From assembly GCA_036346275.1 (NCBI GenBank), contig JAYEVK010000148.1:1-64000 (forward strand): a stretch of 64,000 bases of DNA, given 5' to 3'. Below the pieces are notes generated by a model, which saw nothing but the letters and a program-made list of their open reading frames with translations, was not told the origin of the DNA and ran no database searches. Shown piece by piece: positions 23,810 to 36,293 of this stretch (its first letter is position 1; every line of letters begins with the position of its first letter). Origin of the DNA: Otatea glauca. Taxonomy: Eukaryota; Streptophyta; Magnoliopsida; Poales; Poaceae. The translations under genes and the position numbers were made by a program.

Positions 23810-24462
23810 TGTTGGCGTCAAAAACTTGATGTAGGGTTTCGACAAGAGCACACCGCAGCGAACACCGGTTCAGAGCGTGCGGTCGATTTGACTCAGAATC
23901 GACAAGGTAAAATATAAATTTACTCAAAAGCCGATCGTAACGATCAATCGGCTTAGACTCAATCACTTGAAGCCGATTAAGATCAAAGTAACAGGTAAGT
24001 CTAACTAGCCGATTAGGGCTAATCGGAGGATAAAGGTAGATCGATTTCAAGAAGGCGATGCGCAACAAAATCGTAACAAATCAAACCTAGGGTGTAATTG
24101 ACGAAGATCAACAATCGGCGATGCGCAACTTTATTGATCAAAATCGATTACAAAGAAAGATCTAAATTACAGAGGCTACTCCTAGTCGACAGGAAAAAGT
24201 AGAAAAAGTAAAAGCTGGTTGATTGTATTGTGTTGTTGTTTCGCAGCTTGCTCTGGTTCTTCTTTTATACCCTTCGGCCGATCGTGTCCGACTACAACAC
24301 GTTTCAAGTTTTGATCCGTATCGGCCTTATCTCGGACAGTTATTTCCTTAAAGATCTTGTCGTTACCAAAATATCTCCAAACCTTTTCATCCTGTCCGTT
24401 AATTCCGTATCTTTGACTTTATTGCCGATTTTGACCAGAGTTGCCAAATTTTAGTGCAAACA
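23810..24462 (-). repeat. 5' LTR of the Tat element (right copy)
   Basis: The plus-strand copy starts TGTTGGCGTC and ends AGTGCAAACA (653 bp). On the minus strand a TATA-like TATAAAAGAAG (near 24257-24267) could drive the element's transcript. Compared with the left LTR, several differences are short losses (ATCAGCTTG/ATCACTTG, GGGGGTGT/GGGTGT). Confidence 0.9.
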
Positions 24463-26330
24463 GGGGGTGAATAGGCGGTTTAAAAAATTTCTTCTCTAAT
24501 TAACTATCGCCTAAATCAAAACCTAAATAATGTGCAGAAGCGTAATTCTAAGGTTTTGACAATTAAAGCCTAAATCAACTAGGCTCACTATGTGCACTAA
24601 CTATCTATGTCTCTAACAATAATTTGCAATCCTAAAGACAAGCAATCTATCAATTTAATTCTATGAATATAAATTGCTTGAATATAAATAAAGAAAAGAA
24701 TGCAAACCACAAGGAGATACAATACTTTTTATCGTGGTGTTCGGAGACTTGCCGGTCTCCCCTAATCCATGTTGAGGCAAGCCCAAACCACTTTGGACCG
24801 GCTCCATGAATTGAGCACCAGCCTCGATTCCACTAGTGGTAGCTCCTTTTCTTTTCCAGTTAGGCGAGCTCTAACCTTCACAAACTTCGTTAGGGCTTCT
24901 TACAATCTCCGTTGAGAAGCTCACTGCGCACAACACCGCTACGCCGTCTAGGTGTCAGCAAACACCAAGAGTAACAAGTCAAGCCCTCTAGTTTGAACTC
25001 CACTAAGTACAATACATGTACAATGGTGATCTCCAAGTGCAACACATGCATAAGGATCCTCCTCAAGTGCAATATATGCACAAGAGGCTCTTAATCCTCT
25101 TCTAATTGCAACACATGTATTTAGAGCTCACTCTTAGCTTAAAAACTAAATTAGAGAGTGCAAAACATACTCAACCCCTCCAAAATGTCTCACAAACACA
25201 GCAAGCACAATGCCAGCCCCAAGGCTCTTTTTATAGCCTCTCCAAGGAAAACTAGCCGTTGGAGGGCAAAACGGACAAAAACTTAGCAAACCTGGTGCTA
25301 CCGCCCAATTGGGGTCGGTAGCACTAGCCTTCAGGCCAATGACTAAAAAACTAGACGTTACAGGAAACTCGGTGCTACCGCCCAACTAGGAGCGGTGCTA
25401 CCGCTCGTGCGGTAGTACCAGCCTCCAACGCTTGTAGCACTGGCCTACAAAAATCGAGAAATCCCTCCTCTGGAATAAACATACTGACCCTGAGGGGCGG
25501 TAGTATAGAACCTCTGGTACTACCGGCCAACTGAGAGCAGTAGCACCAGACCTCTGGTGCTACCAACCTCAGAGGCGGTACAACCGACTTTCCAGACCAA
25601 AAACAAAATTTACACAAAAATCTTTTCTTTTCAAATCATAATCCAATAAGGATTGATTCTTTGAGCCATGTGATGATCAACATATGATCAAGTTAATTTG
25701 TAAAATACATTTGCAAACCCTATTCACATGCTCCAAAGAATCGTATTAAACTCTAACTTATTTGCAAAACACATTTGTAAATAAACCAAGAACCTATAAG
25801 GTCAGTCCTCTTAGCCATGTGATGATCAAAGCTGCACATGAAAGATGAACAGTACCCCCGGTACTACCAGGTGATTGTAGCGGTAGTGCCGTTGAACAGT
25901 AAAAACAGGCAAATGAACAGTAATCAGCACGACTTTAAAAATGAAAATCGATGTAACTTTTGATCGGCCAATCGAAAATCCGCGAAAATTTATATGCACC
26001 TTCCTATGGGTGTCAGGAACCAATTCCAACCTTCAATCATAAGGATTGACATCAAAGTTCTAACCTTTTTCGAATTTACCGAAGGTTGCACCAAAACCGG
26101 ATCAAAAATAAAAACTTTGCCCTGGGCTTGCTCGTGGGGATTTGATGATCAAGATGGACCTAGATTGTCTCCTACATATCACAGCAAGCAAGAACTCCCA
26201 AGAGATTGCTCTGAAACATGCAAGATCAAGATCTACCTCGAATCTTTCCTTGTCAAGCCAAAACCCGGTTTCTTGAGAAATCTCTTGATGATCATGAGAG
26301 AGCTTTCCTAGAAGATTGGGTGATGATCTC
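24463..26330 (-). mobile_element. Copia-LTR-like DNA (first segment)
   Basis: Non-coding DNA contiguous, before the Tat insertion, with 12800-12843. The minus strand reads CCGCCTATTCACCCCCCTCT, a pattern I associate with the U5 end of SIRE/Maximus-type copia LTRs in grasses. A minus-strand TATA box (CTATAAAAAGAGCC) lies at ~25224-25240. Repeated inverted GGTAGCACC / GGTGCTACC-type motifs occur at 25300-25600 and 25850-25900. The 5' LTR boundary was not resolved. The short frames here are not genes. Confidence 0.5.
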
Positions 26331-27840
26331 TAGAGAATACATCTATCAATAACTCATCCTCGGTAACACAAAATTAAGAGAATAGGAAACCAACAAGAAA
26401 GATCAAGAATCAATAAATAAGGAATGTCAAGAACAAAAGCCAAAACTGAGCACGAAATTGATCTTTATTTTAGACCATGAGGATAGATTAAAAAGCTTCT
26501 CCTCCTAAGGGCAAAGCTCCCAAGGAGCACTCACACACATAAGAAAATCAAAATCTTGTGAAAACCCTAATCTATTATCAAGGTTTCCTCCAAGGGCTTG
26601 AGGACTCACCTCCCACTAATCTCATTATATAGTAGAGGCTACCCTCCCTAAACCCACACACACACAAGTGGATACCATCCACTCTTACATGGGCTAACCC
26701 GAAACCCAACAACCTTAACGGGTTTTTCACTTACACAAGCACGCTTCTCAAAATGGCTATTACATTGACGCCAAATCCGCTCCATGAGCCTGAATTTGCG
26801 TCAAAACCCACTTTGGTGTGACTTAAACCACTTAGGCCACCACCGCAATTTTTCAAACCGTCTCAGCCACCGGTATTGGACAAATTACCAAAATTCCCCA
26901 ATAACCAGTCTTCTTTCTCCTCGAAGCATGTTTCGCCCTTTCCATGCGATCCCAATAACTTGCCGCCAAGCATTTCACGCATCCGGACTCCCCCAAACCG
27001 TTCTCGCTTGGAAGTAGGCCCAAGTCACTTGATCACCACGTGTCCTTTTCCACTTTACCATTGCAGCATCTACTTCTTTAACCATTCTGGACCTCAACTC
27101 CTCCCTGAGCCTAGTCCCAGTCCATGCCGTTGCCCACCATGTCCATCACCAGTGCTTCACGCTCCGGTTTCTTGTCTTCCTGGCTTTCAACCACCTCTCG
27201 GCCTCAGTCATCTTCCAGCGTCCCTCGACCGTTCTGGGCCTCAGCTTTCCTCGCTTTCGCCTCACCATGACCTAGCCTTGGAGTCCTGCAACCAACACAG
27301 ACAAGAAACACATCACATAGCACTGTTCACAATATATGCAAACCATTAATCACCACATAATGCAAACCATTAAGCACAAGTCGTAGTAAAATCAGCACTA
27401 CCGCCCATCTGGAACTGGTAGTACCGCACCAACAGTACTACCGCTGCCTCTAAAATTCCCGGTGAGATTTTCTCTGGAAAATAACTACCACACCTTTGAG
27501 CCGGTAGTGCTGCTCCCCTAGCACTACCGCTCTCAGATGGTTGATAGTACCGCTTGCCCTGGAAACACCCGAGAGATCCCTCTCTGGAAAAAGACTACCG
27601 TGTCCACGGTCTGTAGTTTCGACAGGTCGACACTACCACCCATCCCAGGCCGGTAGTGCCTCCTGACCGGTACTAGCGCGCCTCCAAGGTCGGTAGTGCC
27701 GTCTTGACCTGACAGCACCTCAAACTGCTTCAAATTCGAAATATAATTCAAAACAAACTCTAACTTGAGTACCACATGCTCAAACATTGTCAATAACTCA
27801 TCACAAATTTGGATAGAACTCCACATGGTCTTTCAATCAC
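26331..27840 (-). mobile_element. Second copia-LTR-like segment
   Basis: A second minus-strand TATA-like site (CTATATAATGAG, ~26625-26636) with a following leader suggests another LTR. At 27380-27720 it again holds clusters of CGGTAGTGC / GCACTACCG motifs similar to those at 25.3-25.9 kb, but the surrounding sequence differs. No coding region is supported; the proline-rich frame 26876-27349 has no domain. The ends and any target duplication were not identified. Confidence 0.4.
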
Positions 27841-27871
27841 TCATCTGTTTCTTCTGTGCTGCTGTCGCAGG

Positions 27872-28568
27872 GGGCAGGAAAATTCAGCGATAAATGGTGA
27901 TGACCTATCACTCCAGAGGTGAAAAACGAATCCGTTTTATCAAGCATGTGAATCCGGATGGCAGCGAATGTTGTAAGAAAATAATACTTATATTGTAAAA
28001 CGAATAATCCGGATAGTATCTGGTTTTTTTTTGCCGAATATGAATACAGTGTGGTATGAGAAAAATACAGTATAATACTTGCAAATACGGATTATATCTA
28101 GATTGACAGTTTTATTTCCCATATCATCTAGCCCACTAACATCTTTGTGTGTGTTGTGTTACTATGTTACTCGTGGGTTTGACATGAATTCCTACGTCGA
28201 AACTCTATGCGTGGATGTTTGGAGTTTGAACTTCTTGAGTAAAACTTTGTTATCTTTTAAAATATTTGAATTTAACCGAATTGAGCAAGTATTTGATTCG
28301 CATTTGTATTCATTACAACCAGGGGCGGAGCCAGCCCAGGCTTGGGCCTCGGGCTGGCCCAAGGGTTATTGGGCTGATTTTTGATTTGTTATGAATTTTT
28401 AAGAGATTTTATATAGAGTTTTCTTGCCAGGCCCGGGTGACTCGAGGTCTGACTCCGCCCCTGATTACAACATTTGATTCGTATTCATATTCGTATCCGT
28501 TTAGAAACGAATACTAACGTGGTATAGCCACTGTTCTATTCACGTTTGATCTGTTTTCACCCCACCGC
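27872..28568. mobile_element. hAT-like non-autonomous element
   Basis: The left end AGAGGTGAAAAACGAATCCG and the right end GATCTGTTTTCACCCC form an imperfect terminal inverted repeat. The interior holds repeated CGGAT/ATCCG and ATTCGTATTC motifs, the subterminal pattern of Ac/Ds-like elements. It has no coding capacity and a smaller MITE is nested inside it. The exact ends and the 8-bp duplication are not certain. Confidence 0.5.
28320..28463. mobile_element. hAT-type MITE, 144 bp, with perfect 8-bp target duplication
   Basis: The element starts CAGGGGCGGAGCCAG and ends GACTCCGCCCCTG, an inverted repeat typical of plant hAT MITEs. It is flanked on both sides by ATTACAAC (28312-28319 and 28464-28471). 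It is non-coding and inserted in the larger hAT-like element. Confidence 0.9.
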
Positions 28569-30355
28569 TAGCTGATCTTGGGTCAAAGTGTGATGCCAGC
28601 TCCCTAAGTTAAGCAAATACCAACCATCACCCAAACGCGGAGAAGAGGAGCTCTAAGAAACTAAGCTATTACATCTCGAGCCCCACCAAACGAGAATAAG
28701 TTAGCCTCTCTCAAAATGAAATTTAGCTGGGGTAGAGCCTTTTGCCATTATCTACTCACAACTACATTATCTATCTAATCACTAGGATAAGATGACACAG
28801 AGCAGACACTGTTAACGGGAGAATTATAGTACTAGACCACACCCTGTGCTTTTATTTTTGTGGGTGTACCCCGTTGTTTGCTTGCCACCCTGCCTTCCTT
28901 TGGTGCTTTTCGCTGCCTTTCTCTTGCATATAATAATTTTGCAGTAGGATCATGTCGTAGGGGCATAGGGGAATCCACATTAGAATTTGTGCAGAAGGGA
29001 AAAGAAAGCTGATGCCATAGTCATAACCTATCGTCCTACTCCTACACACTAAATAAAATTATTAGTTTTAGTCTTACATCATAAACGCACTTACACAAAA
29101 CCACAATAGAACGCAGAAAGAATAATATTTATGATGCGGCAAAACTAGCCCTTTTCTTGTTCTCTTGCTTACGACTACTTAGAAATTTATACTCTTAACC
29201 TACAACTACAAGAATTAAAAACGGATTCAAGTAATTGAATCAGAATAAGACTCATTCCTATATTTGATTCGGAGTCCTTGCTACAAGATTAACAAGAATT
29301 GCCCTGTAGTCGAAGAAAAACAACTAGTACTACTAGTTCCCTACCCCTCGGCATGCAAGGCAACGACCAGAGCACAGGATAGATACTCGTAGTGTCTAAG
29401 ATTGTAGCATTTGCTTGCTACTGTTCCTGAACAGGTCTAGCCAGCAACTCGTGTTCCGAGTTTGGTGATCAATGTAATGTGCACACCAGCACCATACTGT
29501 CATTGCATTACGTTGCGTTCTTCCTTCCATTTCTTTGCATTTACACTTGTCTTCCTTTCATGCTTGCCTGATTTAGTTTTGGAGAATTTTATGGTGCATT
29601 ATACCGGTAGTAGTAGATAGTAAAGGAAGTATAAATCAATTTGAGGAGATCAGATCTATTGAGTCGAAAAGTATAAAAGATTCATATTGAATTTAGTGTA
29701 CCGCAAAAGAGTTTTTAGCTTGTTCTCTCCTTTTTGACGCTGTTGCTGGTGGGTGGTAATGCTCCTTGCCCGGCCGCTCTCCTTGTCTTTGAATGCAACT
29801 TTGTCTTTTGGACACCCACTGACCCACCACTGCACTGTCTCAGAATAATGCATGCATGGTCATTGGGGAGGAGGAGGATGATAGGCAAACAAAAACAGGA
29901 GAGAGAGAGAGAAGGAAAAGCTAAACCAAAGCGATGAACTGGTACTTGCTTAGCACCGCAAACCACTGTTCGTGTGGGAGCAAGGTCTGAATGCCGGGAG
30001 CAGGCTGCTTATATATTTGTGTTCAGTACAATGATCGATCGATGATATTGTACCTCAGAGTTGCTCTCTCTCTCTCTTTCTCTCTCTCCTGATCGATCCG
30101 TGTACGACTCCTCTTCCCTTTTCTTTTCCTTGCTCTCTTTCATGTGCAGCTTTGCTCGACTCCCCCTCCGATGAAAGCAGCTCGATCCATGGACGGATTG
30201 GAAACCACATGGTTGCAGTTCTAGAACTGGAGTGGCCGCCACACGAGGAGCCGGTCGAGGTGACAAGGAAGCCCTAGCTGGCATCACATGCGAATTTGAG
30301 ACGAGGAGATCGAATGAACCATCTCATTTCTCTCTTCCTTCTTTAATTATTATTA
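28569..30355. other. Intergenic DNA, no gene seen
   Basis: I see no supported coding region or RNA gene. Simple repeats occur: a GA run at 29899-29914 and CT runs at ~30060-30090. Short frames lack domains and normal composition. Confidence 0.6.
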
Positions 30356-30498
30356 GAGAGATGCTTTAATGCTTTTCTTTTTTACAGTTGTACAAATATT
30401 AAAACATGAATGAAGGGTAGATGAAGATTACTTACCCCTTCGCTTGCTTCAAGATTTGTGCAACTTGTATTAGAAGGGAAAGCATTGAAGCACTGCTC
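30356..30498. mobile_element. Mutator-like MITE, 143 bp, with 9-bp target duplication
   Basis: Terminal inverted repeats of ~40 bp with mismatches (left GAGAGATGCTTTAATGCTTT, right end inverted GAGCAGTGCTTCAATGCTTT) enclose a short AT-rich core. Both sides carry TTATTATTA (30347-30355 and 30499-30507), a 9-bp duplication as expected for Mutator-like elements. The AT-rich duplication is low-complexity, which lowers certainty slightly. Confidence 0.75.
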
Positions 30499-31695
30499 TT
30501 ATTATTAACAATCTTAATTACACTTTACGCCTTCTAAGTTCTAACTAAGCCTTCTTGTACCCTTCTCCTGCTCTGCTCATCCTAATGGGCTAGGCCCATA
30601 TGTAAATCTGCTGAAGATATTGTTCTTGTTCCCATGGGCTGGATTGGTCCTGCTTACGGCCGGAAAACTAGGCCATGAGCCCATGACGGTCTTCACACAC
30701 GGCCCAAAAGAATGTTACCCTACTCCTGCAATATAGCCTTAATCAATCGATAACAAATTAACAATGCAGGCATGCTTCCTCTCAACAAAAGAAAAAGAAA
30801 AAACAAGTGAATTGCTAAATGGTACTGGAGTGTTTTTTCGGTTTGTGAACACTTAATGTACGTGTTTGTCTATTAGAGATTGGTGTTATTTTGGTTTGTG
30901 AGCAATCAATTTTTTTGCCTATTAGATACTGTTTTGTGATCCACGTTGTGCTTCGTCATTTTGAATTTGTCAATATTTATCTTTGTGATCCACTTTTTGT
31001 TTGCTGTATTCCTTATAGTTTGTTTTGTTATTTTTTTTTACAAATTTTCACTTTATTTTTATATAATTTAATTTGTGTAAAACAAGTATATAATTGATTA
31101 AAAAAAAGGCCATGCAGAAAAGAATAATTTTTTTTTTACAAATTGTTACATCATTTTTATATAATTTAATTTGTGTAAAACTAGTATATAATTGATGTAA
31201 AAAGTTCATACAGAAAAGAATAATGTTCCTCATCCAATGCCTAAAAAATAGAGTACTACTTGATAAAATAGTACTTAAATGAGAGGAGAGGTGCCAAGTT
31301 GATTTCATTCATTGGATATAGATAGGAATGTTCAAATTTGAGTGCTATTTAACAAGAAAACATTCAGATTATCCCTAAACACCCCAAAAATCAATGCAGG
31401 CATGCAGCAAAGAACAATAACATCAGCAGCAGGAGCAGCGACAACAACAATCTGAATAAGGAAGAACGCATTAAAATGTTTCACGAATTTAGGTCACGAC
31501 GGTTGCACTGCTACAGGCACAGGTTCTGAAACTGCGACGACACACGGGTTTCAGTTCGACGCTACACAATAAGCCGAATGTTCAAATGTAAATAAGTGAC
31601 AAACTACTCCAATGCTTCCAATGCTCCTCGGCCTTGAGCAGATTGACAGGCATTTATTCGCACAGCTCGAATCCCCTTTGCTGGTTGCATCTTAA
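30499..31695. other. Downstream flank and 3' UTR region of the intact bHLH gene
   Basis: 30636-30700 (CCCATGGGCT ... GGCCATGAGCCCATGACGG) is a diverged relative of the segments at ~36800 and ~37590, so it marks the 3' flank that was duplicated with the gene. An AT-rich ~95-bp unit (ATATAATTTAATTTGTGTAA) is repeated at 31033-31125 and 31131-31222. About 31390-31695 resembles the DNA after exon 3 of the second copy (37900-38185) and is probably the 3' UTR. Confidence 0.55.
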
Positions 31696-34219
31696 TCAGT
31701 TGGAGTTGGAGAGCTGAACCATTATCTCTGACACCGCCAGCTTGTAAATGTCTTCAGAAGTCGTATTGTCCCCGAACCGGCTGCTCGCTCCATTCACCTT
31801 TTTTTTTTTATAGAAAAAGGCCCAAATGTTAGTATCAGGTAGCATGAAGGCATGTAGGTTTCATTTGAATGCCACTCTATGTCCATATAGTTAGTAACGA
31901 TTAGTATTTTGTACTTGTCGGGAATTGCATGTTAAGGCTGCTGGTGTTCTTAATTGGCTTACGAATTGAATATGTTTGTTCCTAGCTAGTACTCAATAGA
32001 TTGCCAAGTTTGTTGAGTTACGAGCTATGATCAGTCTGGTAGTGCAGTGCTGTATGATGATATCATTTGGAAAACAAATTAATTTGCTTAAGGAAACCCA
32101 TAAACTTAGCTCACTGTCGTGCATGGTCATATTGAACTAGTAAGTGTACTATAACCTCTTGTGTAACACCAAGAATTATATCGCCTGTCATATAAAGGTT
32201 CATTACCTTTTGAATCTTACAAACTCCTAAGTGCAATTCAAAGGATAGTAATGGTAAATTAAGGATCTGAAAATCAAGTGATGTTTTCTTTGACAAGTGT
32301 TTAGTCAGATAAAAGCATCATCCACATAGCAACAAAAGGAAAATCCATGTGCAGTAAAGAACCTGTAGATGAACCCTGCAAACAAATGATTTGAACCCTC
32401 GCATGCAGCTACTGCTCCTAATCAACAAGTGGAAGTTCCTTGACTTACAAAAAAAGACAAATAGACATCCTCATTTTCGAAATATGATTTGCTACTTTCG
32501 GAGTCAGTATAGAAATAGAGACATCCCTGAATTGTTATCTTTTTAGTCCTTTTATTCCGGTTAGGAGGTATTGTTGTAACTTAATAGGTCAACCATAGCA
32601 CCACCAAGCATACATTTAAGGTGATTAGAAGGCTTGGTTCCCGTAACAATATGGAGAAAAATTCTATAGTATCGGATGCCTTGTAGCATCTATAACATTT
32701 CTCTTGGATTAAACAATAAGCGGTAGACCCTATAAAATATGCTCAAGCGACAAATGCCTCTCTAATAAATCTTGTGAGCTCTCACTTTGCATAGTAGCAT
32801 CTTATATAATGACATATCATGCTAAATTCCACCCTTAGCTGTATACATTATCACATAACCAATAGATGTTATCGAATGATTAATTAGAAGACACTAGTCC
32901 TCAACCCATGCATCCGCATGGTCTCCCTGTTTTAAGTTATATTTTTATGTTAAAGAGTTTGTTGAGCTCTAACCATGCATAATGGGGTAAATCATTTAAG
33001 ATGGCAAACATTAAATATTACATGTTTTCACAATGTTAAATTTCGAAAATTGAAAAATATATTCTACAGGTACAGCTCTGGATTTACATATATTTTGACT
33101 AAATTTATTATGTTATCAATATATCAATCTTTGATTCAAAGTTGTACACACAATCTAACAAAACTATTGTGTTTTGCATAAATATTCAATTTTTATATTG
33201 GGATTTTAACACTAATATTTGACAAATTTATGCATTGAATTTAATTTTTTCACTAATTTATACAATCATAACTACGATGTTGATGCCATAGATTTATGTC
33301 CAAATTTGAATATCTATATATTTAATTTTAATCCTAGTTTTACTATGATATAAATTTATTATGTCCATATTTTATTTTATCTCAAATTCAATTATAATCC
33401 TTATTTAATTTTCGTTCCAAAATTTAATTTTTCTACAACAAAAGTAAAATTTTGGAACTTTATTTCGGATTAATTTTAGCTAGTTCCAAATTTATTTTAA
33501 TGTAAATTAATTTTATTTTATACATATATATATTCTGAGCTTAATTTTCACTTTTTTACCTATTTAAATTCAGTTCATATTTATATTTTAAACATGACAC
33601 GTACACTCTATGTTCTATTTTGTATAGACTATCGAGCATGTATATTATATTAGCCATATATGTCATTCATGTCTATTATATTCTAATATTTTAGATTATA
33701 TTAATCTATGTTGAATATATCAAAGCCATGTAGCTAGGCTAGCTGGTATGCATACCAGGATGTAAATAAGCCTATCCTTTGCATATATATCTAAGCTTCA
33801 TTACGTAGTTCATCTTTCTCTCAGTACAAAATTCAAGTAGTATCGAGATGCATATGTGTGCATTTCCTTGTTCTGTTTTGGTTCGGAAGCCCAACATCTG
33901 GACATATGTGGGCATGCCTTGTTTGATTCGGATTATGACTCCACATGTTTTCGTTGTTGGAATTCATATCAAACTCTCCCTCTTTCTGTACGAGTGTCAC
34001 AATATAGATGTCCATAGATATAACCATGTCCATATTGACTATTGAATCTAAACCATACATTAAGAAATTGGAGGATCAAGATGTTTTCTTTTTTTACGAT
34101 TAACGTAGGAATTTCTAGATTTTTTTCCTTTTTCTGCGATTAATGTGGTAATTTCTAACTTTTTCCACCCTTTAGAATTAACGTAAAGGCTCCTAGGAGA
34201 GCCTTCAATTAGTATAGAT

Positions 34220-34259
<40 letters not shown>

Positions 34260-36073
34260 GCTCTCATGCAAGGACGATCCCAGTAAAGAAATGTGCGCAC
34301 CACGACAACCAAGATTGCGCAGGCTCTAATCTTTCCATTTTAGTAAGCCCTTTGCAAACAACTTTCGTAAAGCTATTATGGTAAGTTTCACACTTAAAGC
34401 GGTATACGTTATCAAATAATAGGAGATGCTATCAACTATCAAGTGATCAAAGGGCAATATCTCATATTACGATGATCCCTATAAAGATATGCACCACGAC
34501 AACCAAGGTCACACGGTCTCCTATTCTTCGACTTATATATGTCATTTGCAAACAATTTATGTAAAGTCATTATGGTAAGTCGTACCACACTTAAGGTGGT
34601 ATACGTTATCAAATAACACAAGATGCTATCAAGTGATCAAAAGACCAAGATCTCAGATTAGGATGGTCCTGTAAAGATATGCACGACAACAACCAAGGTG
34701 ACATGGTCTCCTATTCTTCAACTTACATATATAAGCCATTTGCAAACAATTTACGTAAAGTCATTATGGTAAGTACGTACCACACTTAAGGTGGTATACG
34801 TTATCAAATAACACGAGATGCTATCAAGTGCTCAAAAGACCAAGATCTCAAATTAGGATGGTCCCTGTAAAGATATGCACCACGACAACCAAGGTCGTGC
34901 AGTCTCCTATTCTTCGACTTATATAACCCGTTTGCAAACAACTTATGTAAAGTCATTACGATAAATTCCACACTTAAGACAGTATATGTTATGCTATCAA
35001 GTGATCAAAAGACCAAGATCTTAGATTTGGATGGTCCTTGTAAACATATGCACCACTACAACTGACAACCAAGGTCCCACGGTCCCCTGTTCTTCGACTT
35101 ATATAAGCCGTTTGCAAACCAACATCTTTGGCCCAAACCCCAATACTCAGAGAACGAGAGGGTTACTTACGCGAGCGTGGATCATGAGCATGCTCCGGGA
35201 GTCGTAGGACGCGATCTCCGACGTGACCAGCTCGATGCGGTACTTCTCCAGTACGGCCGCCACCATCGTCATCACGCACTGGAGCCGCGCCGAGCACACG
35301 TTGATGAACGCGTCGTTCCTCGACACGCTCAGCACGACGTTCGGCCCCGACCATGTCTGGAATCCCGCCGGCGCCAGCGCCGGCGCCGGCGCAGCCGTCA
35401 CCGCGCCGGCAGGTGGCATCCCGTCTTGTGCTACGACCGGCAGGACCGCCTGCGTCGGCGCCGTGGCGGTGGGCGGTAGCACCGCCGATGAGGAGACCCC
35501 GGCGTCGGCCGCGCCGCGCCGGCCTTGCGCGAGCTTCATCTCCAGCTTGCGCTTCTCCAGATCGGCCACCGTCACCTCCAGCCTCTGGATGTATTCTATT
35601 GCCACGCCCACCATGGTCGCCTTGTCAGTCTGAAACATAACACTAGTGAGCAGTCAAGCGTCTGCATGTACAAAGCCCTAGCGCCTACGACTCTATCTCA
35701 CCTTGTCGGGAAGGTTGGGGAGGAGGTTTTGCAGGTTGGTGAACCTCTCCCTCTCCCGCTTCCTCCGCTCACGCTCCGTAACGATGTGGTGCACCCTGTC
35801 GTTGCGACTGCCTTGACCACCAGTACAGCCGTTGGCAGCGCCGCTGCCACCAGCCGTCGCGCCGTCGGCGCCAGCTTCGACGTCTGCTGAGCTCCTGCCC
35901 TTAGACCCACGTTCTTCTTCTTCTTTCTTGGCGATGCCCTTCCCCTTGTCAGTACCTGCGTCGACGAGGCTGCCGGTCTCACTGGAACTCATGGAGTCGG
36001 AGTTGATCGCCGGCAGTATGTTGCCTTCGTTGTTGGAGGTGGCGTCCTCGTGGTCATGGCCATCTTGAGACAT
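31696..36073 (-). CDS. ZHOUPI/bHLH95-like bHLH transcription factor, intact three-exon gene
   Basis: Exons are 36073-35702, 35629-35171 and 31797-31696; all joins are in phase 0 with GT-AG borders (GTGAG, GTAAGT; TTTCAG, AAAG). The product is 310 aa. The basic region (about residues 94-106) has the His96-Glu100-Arg104 triad used for E-box contact, in HHIVTERERRKR; helix-loop-helix follows to about residue 150 (NLQNLLPNLPDK-TDKATMVGVAIEYIQRLE). From residue ~214 a conserved C-terminal domain starts FQTWSGPNVVLSV and ends SEIMVQLSNSN. This layout matches Arabidopsis ZHOUPI/bHLH95 and maize Opaque11, regulators of endosperm development that act in the nucleus; function here is inferred from family only. 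The third exon is short and 3.4 kb away. A damaged tandem copy lies upstream. Confidence 0.88.
34219..34259. repeat. (GATA)n microsatellite
   Basis: About nine or ten consecutive GATA units lie in the bHLH intron, next to the 195-bp tandem array. Confidence 0.95.
34260..35125. repeat. ~195-bp tandem repeat, five copies, in the bHLH intron
   Basis: Units are recognised by CACCACGACAACCAAG (about 34291, 34488, 34690 as a variant, 34878 and a variant at 35050), TTTGCAAACAA and GTATACGTTATCAAATAA. Spacing is ~195 bp, the last being shorter. Related single units occur in the second copy's intron at 40232-40530 and 41420-41470. Confidence 0.85.
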
Positions 36074-36163
36074 GGCACAAGCTAGGTGTGGATTTTGTCC
36101 TAACGCGATTACTGATTTGTGAAAGGGTGCTGTGCTTTGGGTGAGAAATGTGAGTCATATAAT
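36040..36163 (-). repeat. 124-bp duplicated 5' end of the bHLH gene (inner copy)
   Basis: This segment holds the ATG (36073), eleven codons and ~90 bp of leader of the intact gene. It is repeated at 36630-36753 with a single difference (CGCGATT/CGCAATT). Confidence 0.9.
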
Positions 36164-36293
36164 AGGAGAAAAAATAACTCACCAAGGAACAACTAGAGGA
36201 AGTACAAGCACAAGAATTGGAGAAAACGAAATCTGAAAATTAGAAGTTTTAGTTTGCTCTCGGGAGGAAAAAGACTAGTACTGCTACTGACGA

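Larger units (their letters stand above)
12844..24462 (-). mobile_element. Complete Tat-lineage Ty3/gypsy retrotransposon with antisense gene
   Basis: Two LTRs (12844-13501 and 23810-24462) enclose gag, protease, reverse transcriptase, two RNase H domains and integrase, all read on the minus strand, plus a plus-strand gene between integrase and the left LTR. Both flanks carry GGGGG (12839-12843 and 24463-24467), a 5-bp target duplication. A second, archaeal-type RNase H after the normal one is a hallmark of the Tat lineage. The insertion splits copia-LTR-like DNA (CTAGAGGGGG / GGTGAATAGG). Coding frames carry stops and frameshifts, so the copy looks non-autonomous as given. The hexamer TCGGCT/AGCCGA is very strongly over-represented throughout. 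Confidence 0.9.
31798..35170 (-). other. Second intron of the intact bHLH gene
   Basis: This 3.4-kb intron starts GTAAGTAACC and ends AAAG before exon 3. Its 3' part (~32000-32300) resembles 38700-38950 in the second gene copy, so it predates the duplication. The middle (33000-33800) is AT-rich with no feature I can support. A tetranucleotide run and a ~195-bp tandem repeat occupy the 5' end. Confidence 0.75.

Noticed and set aside
26876..27349. 157-codon Pro/Ser/His-rich frame
   Set aside because: Low complexity, located in copia-LTR-like DNA, no domain.
30060..30090. CT-rich run as a GA-element promoter
   Set aside because: No gene follows on either strand at a suitable distance; it is listed only as a simple repeat.
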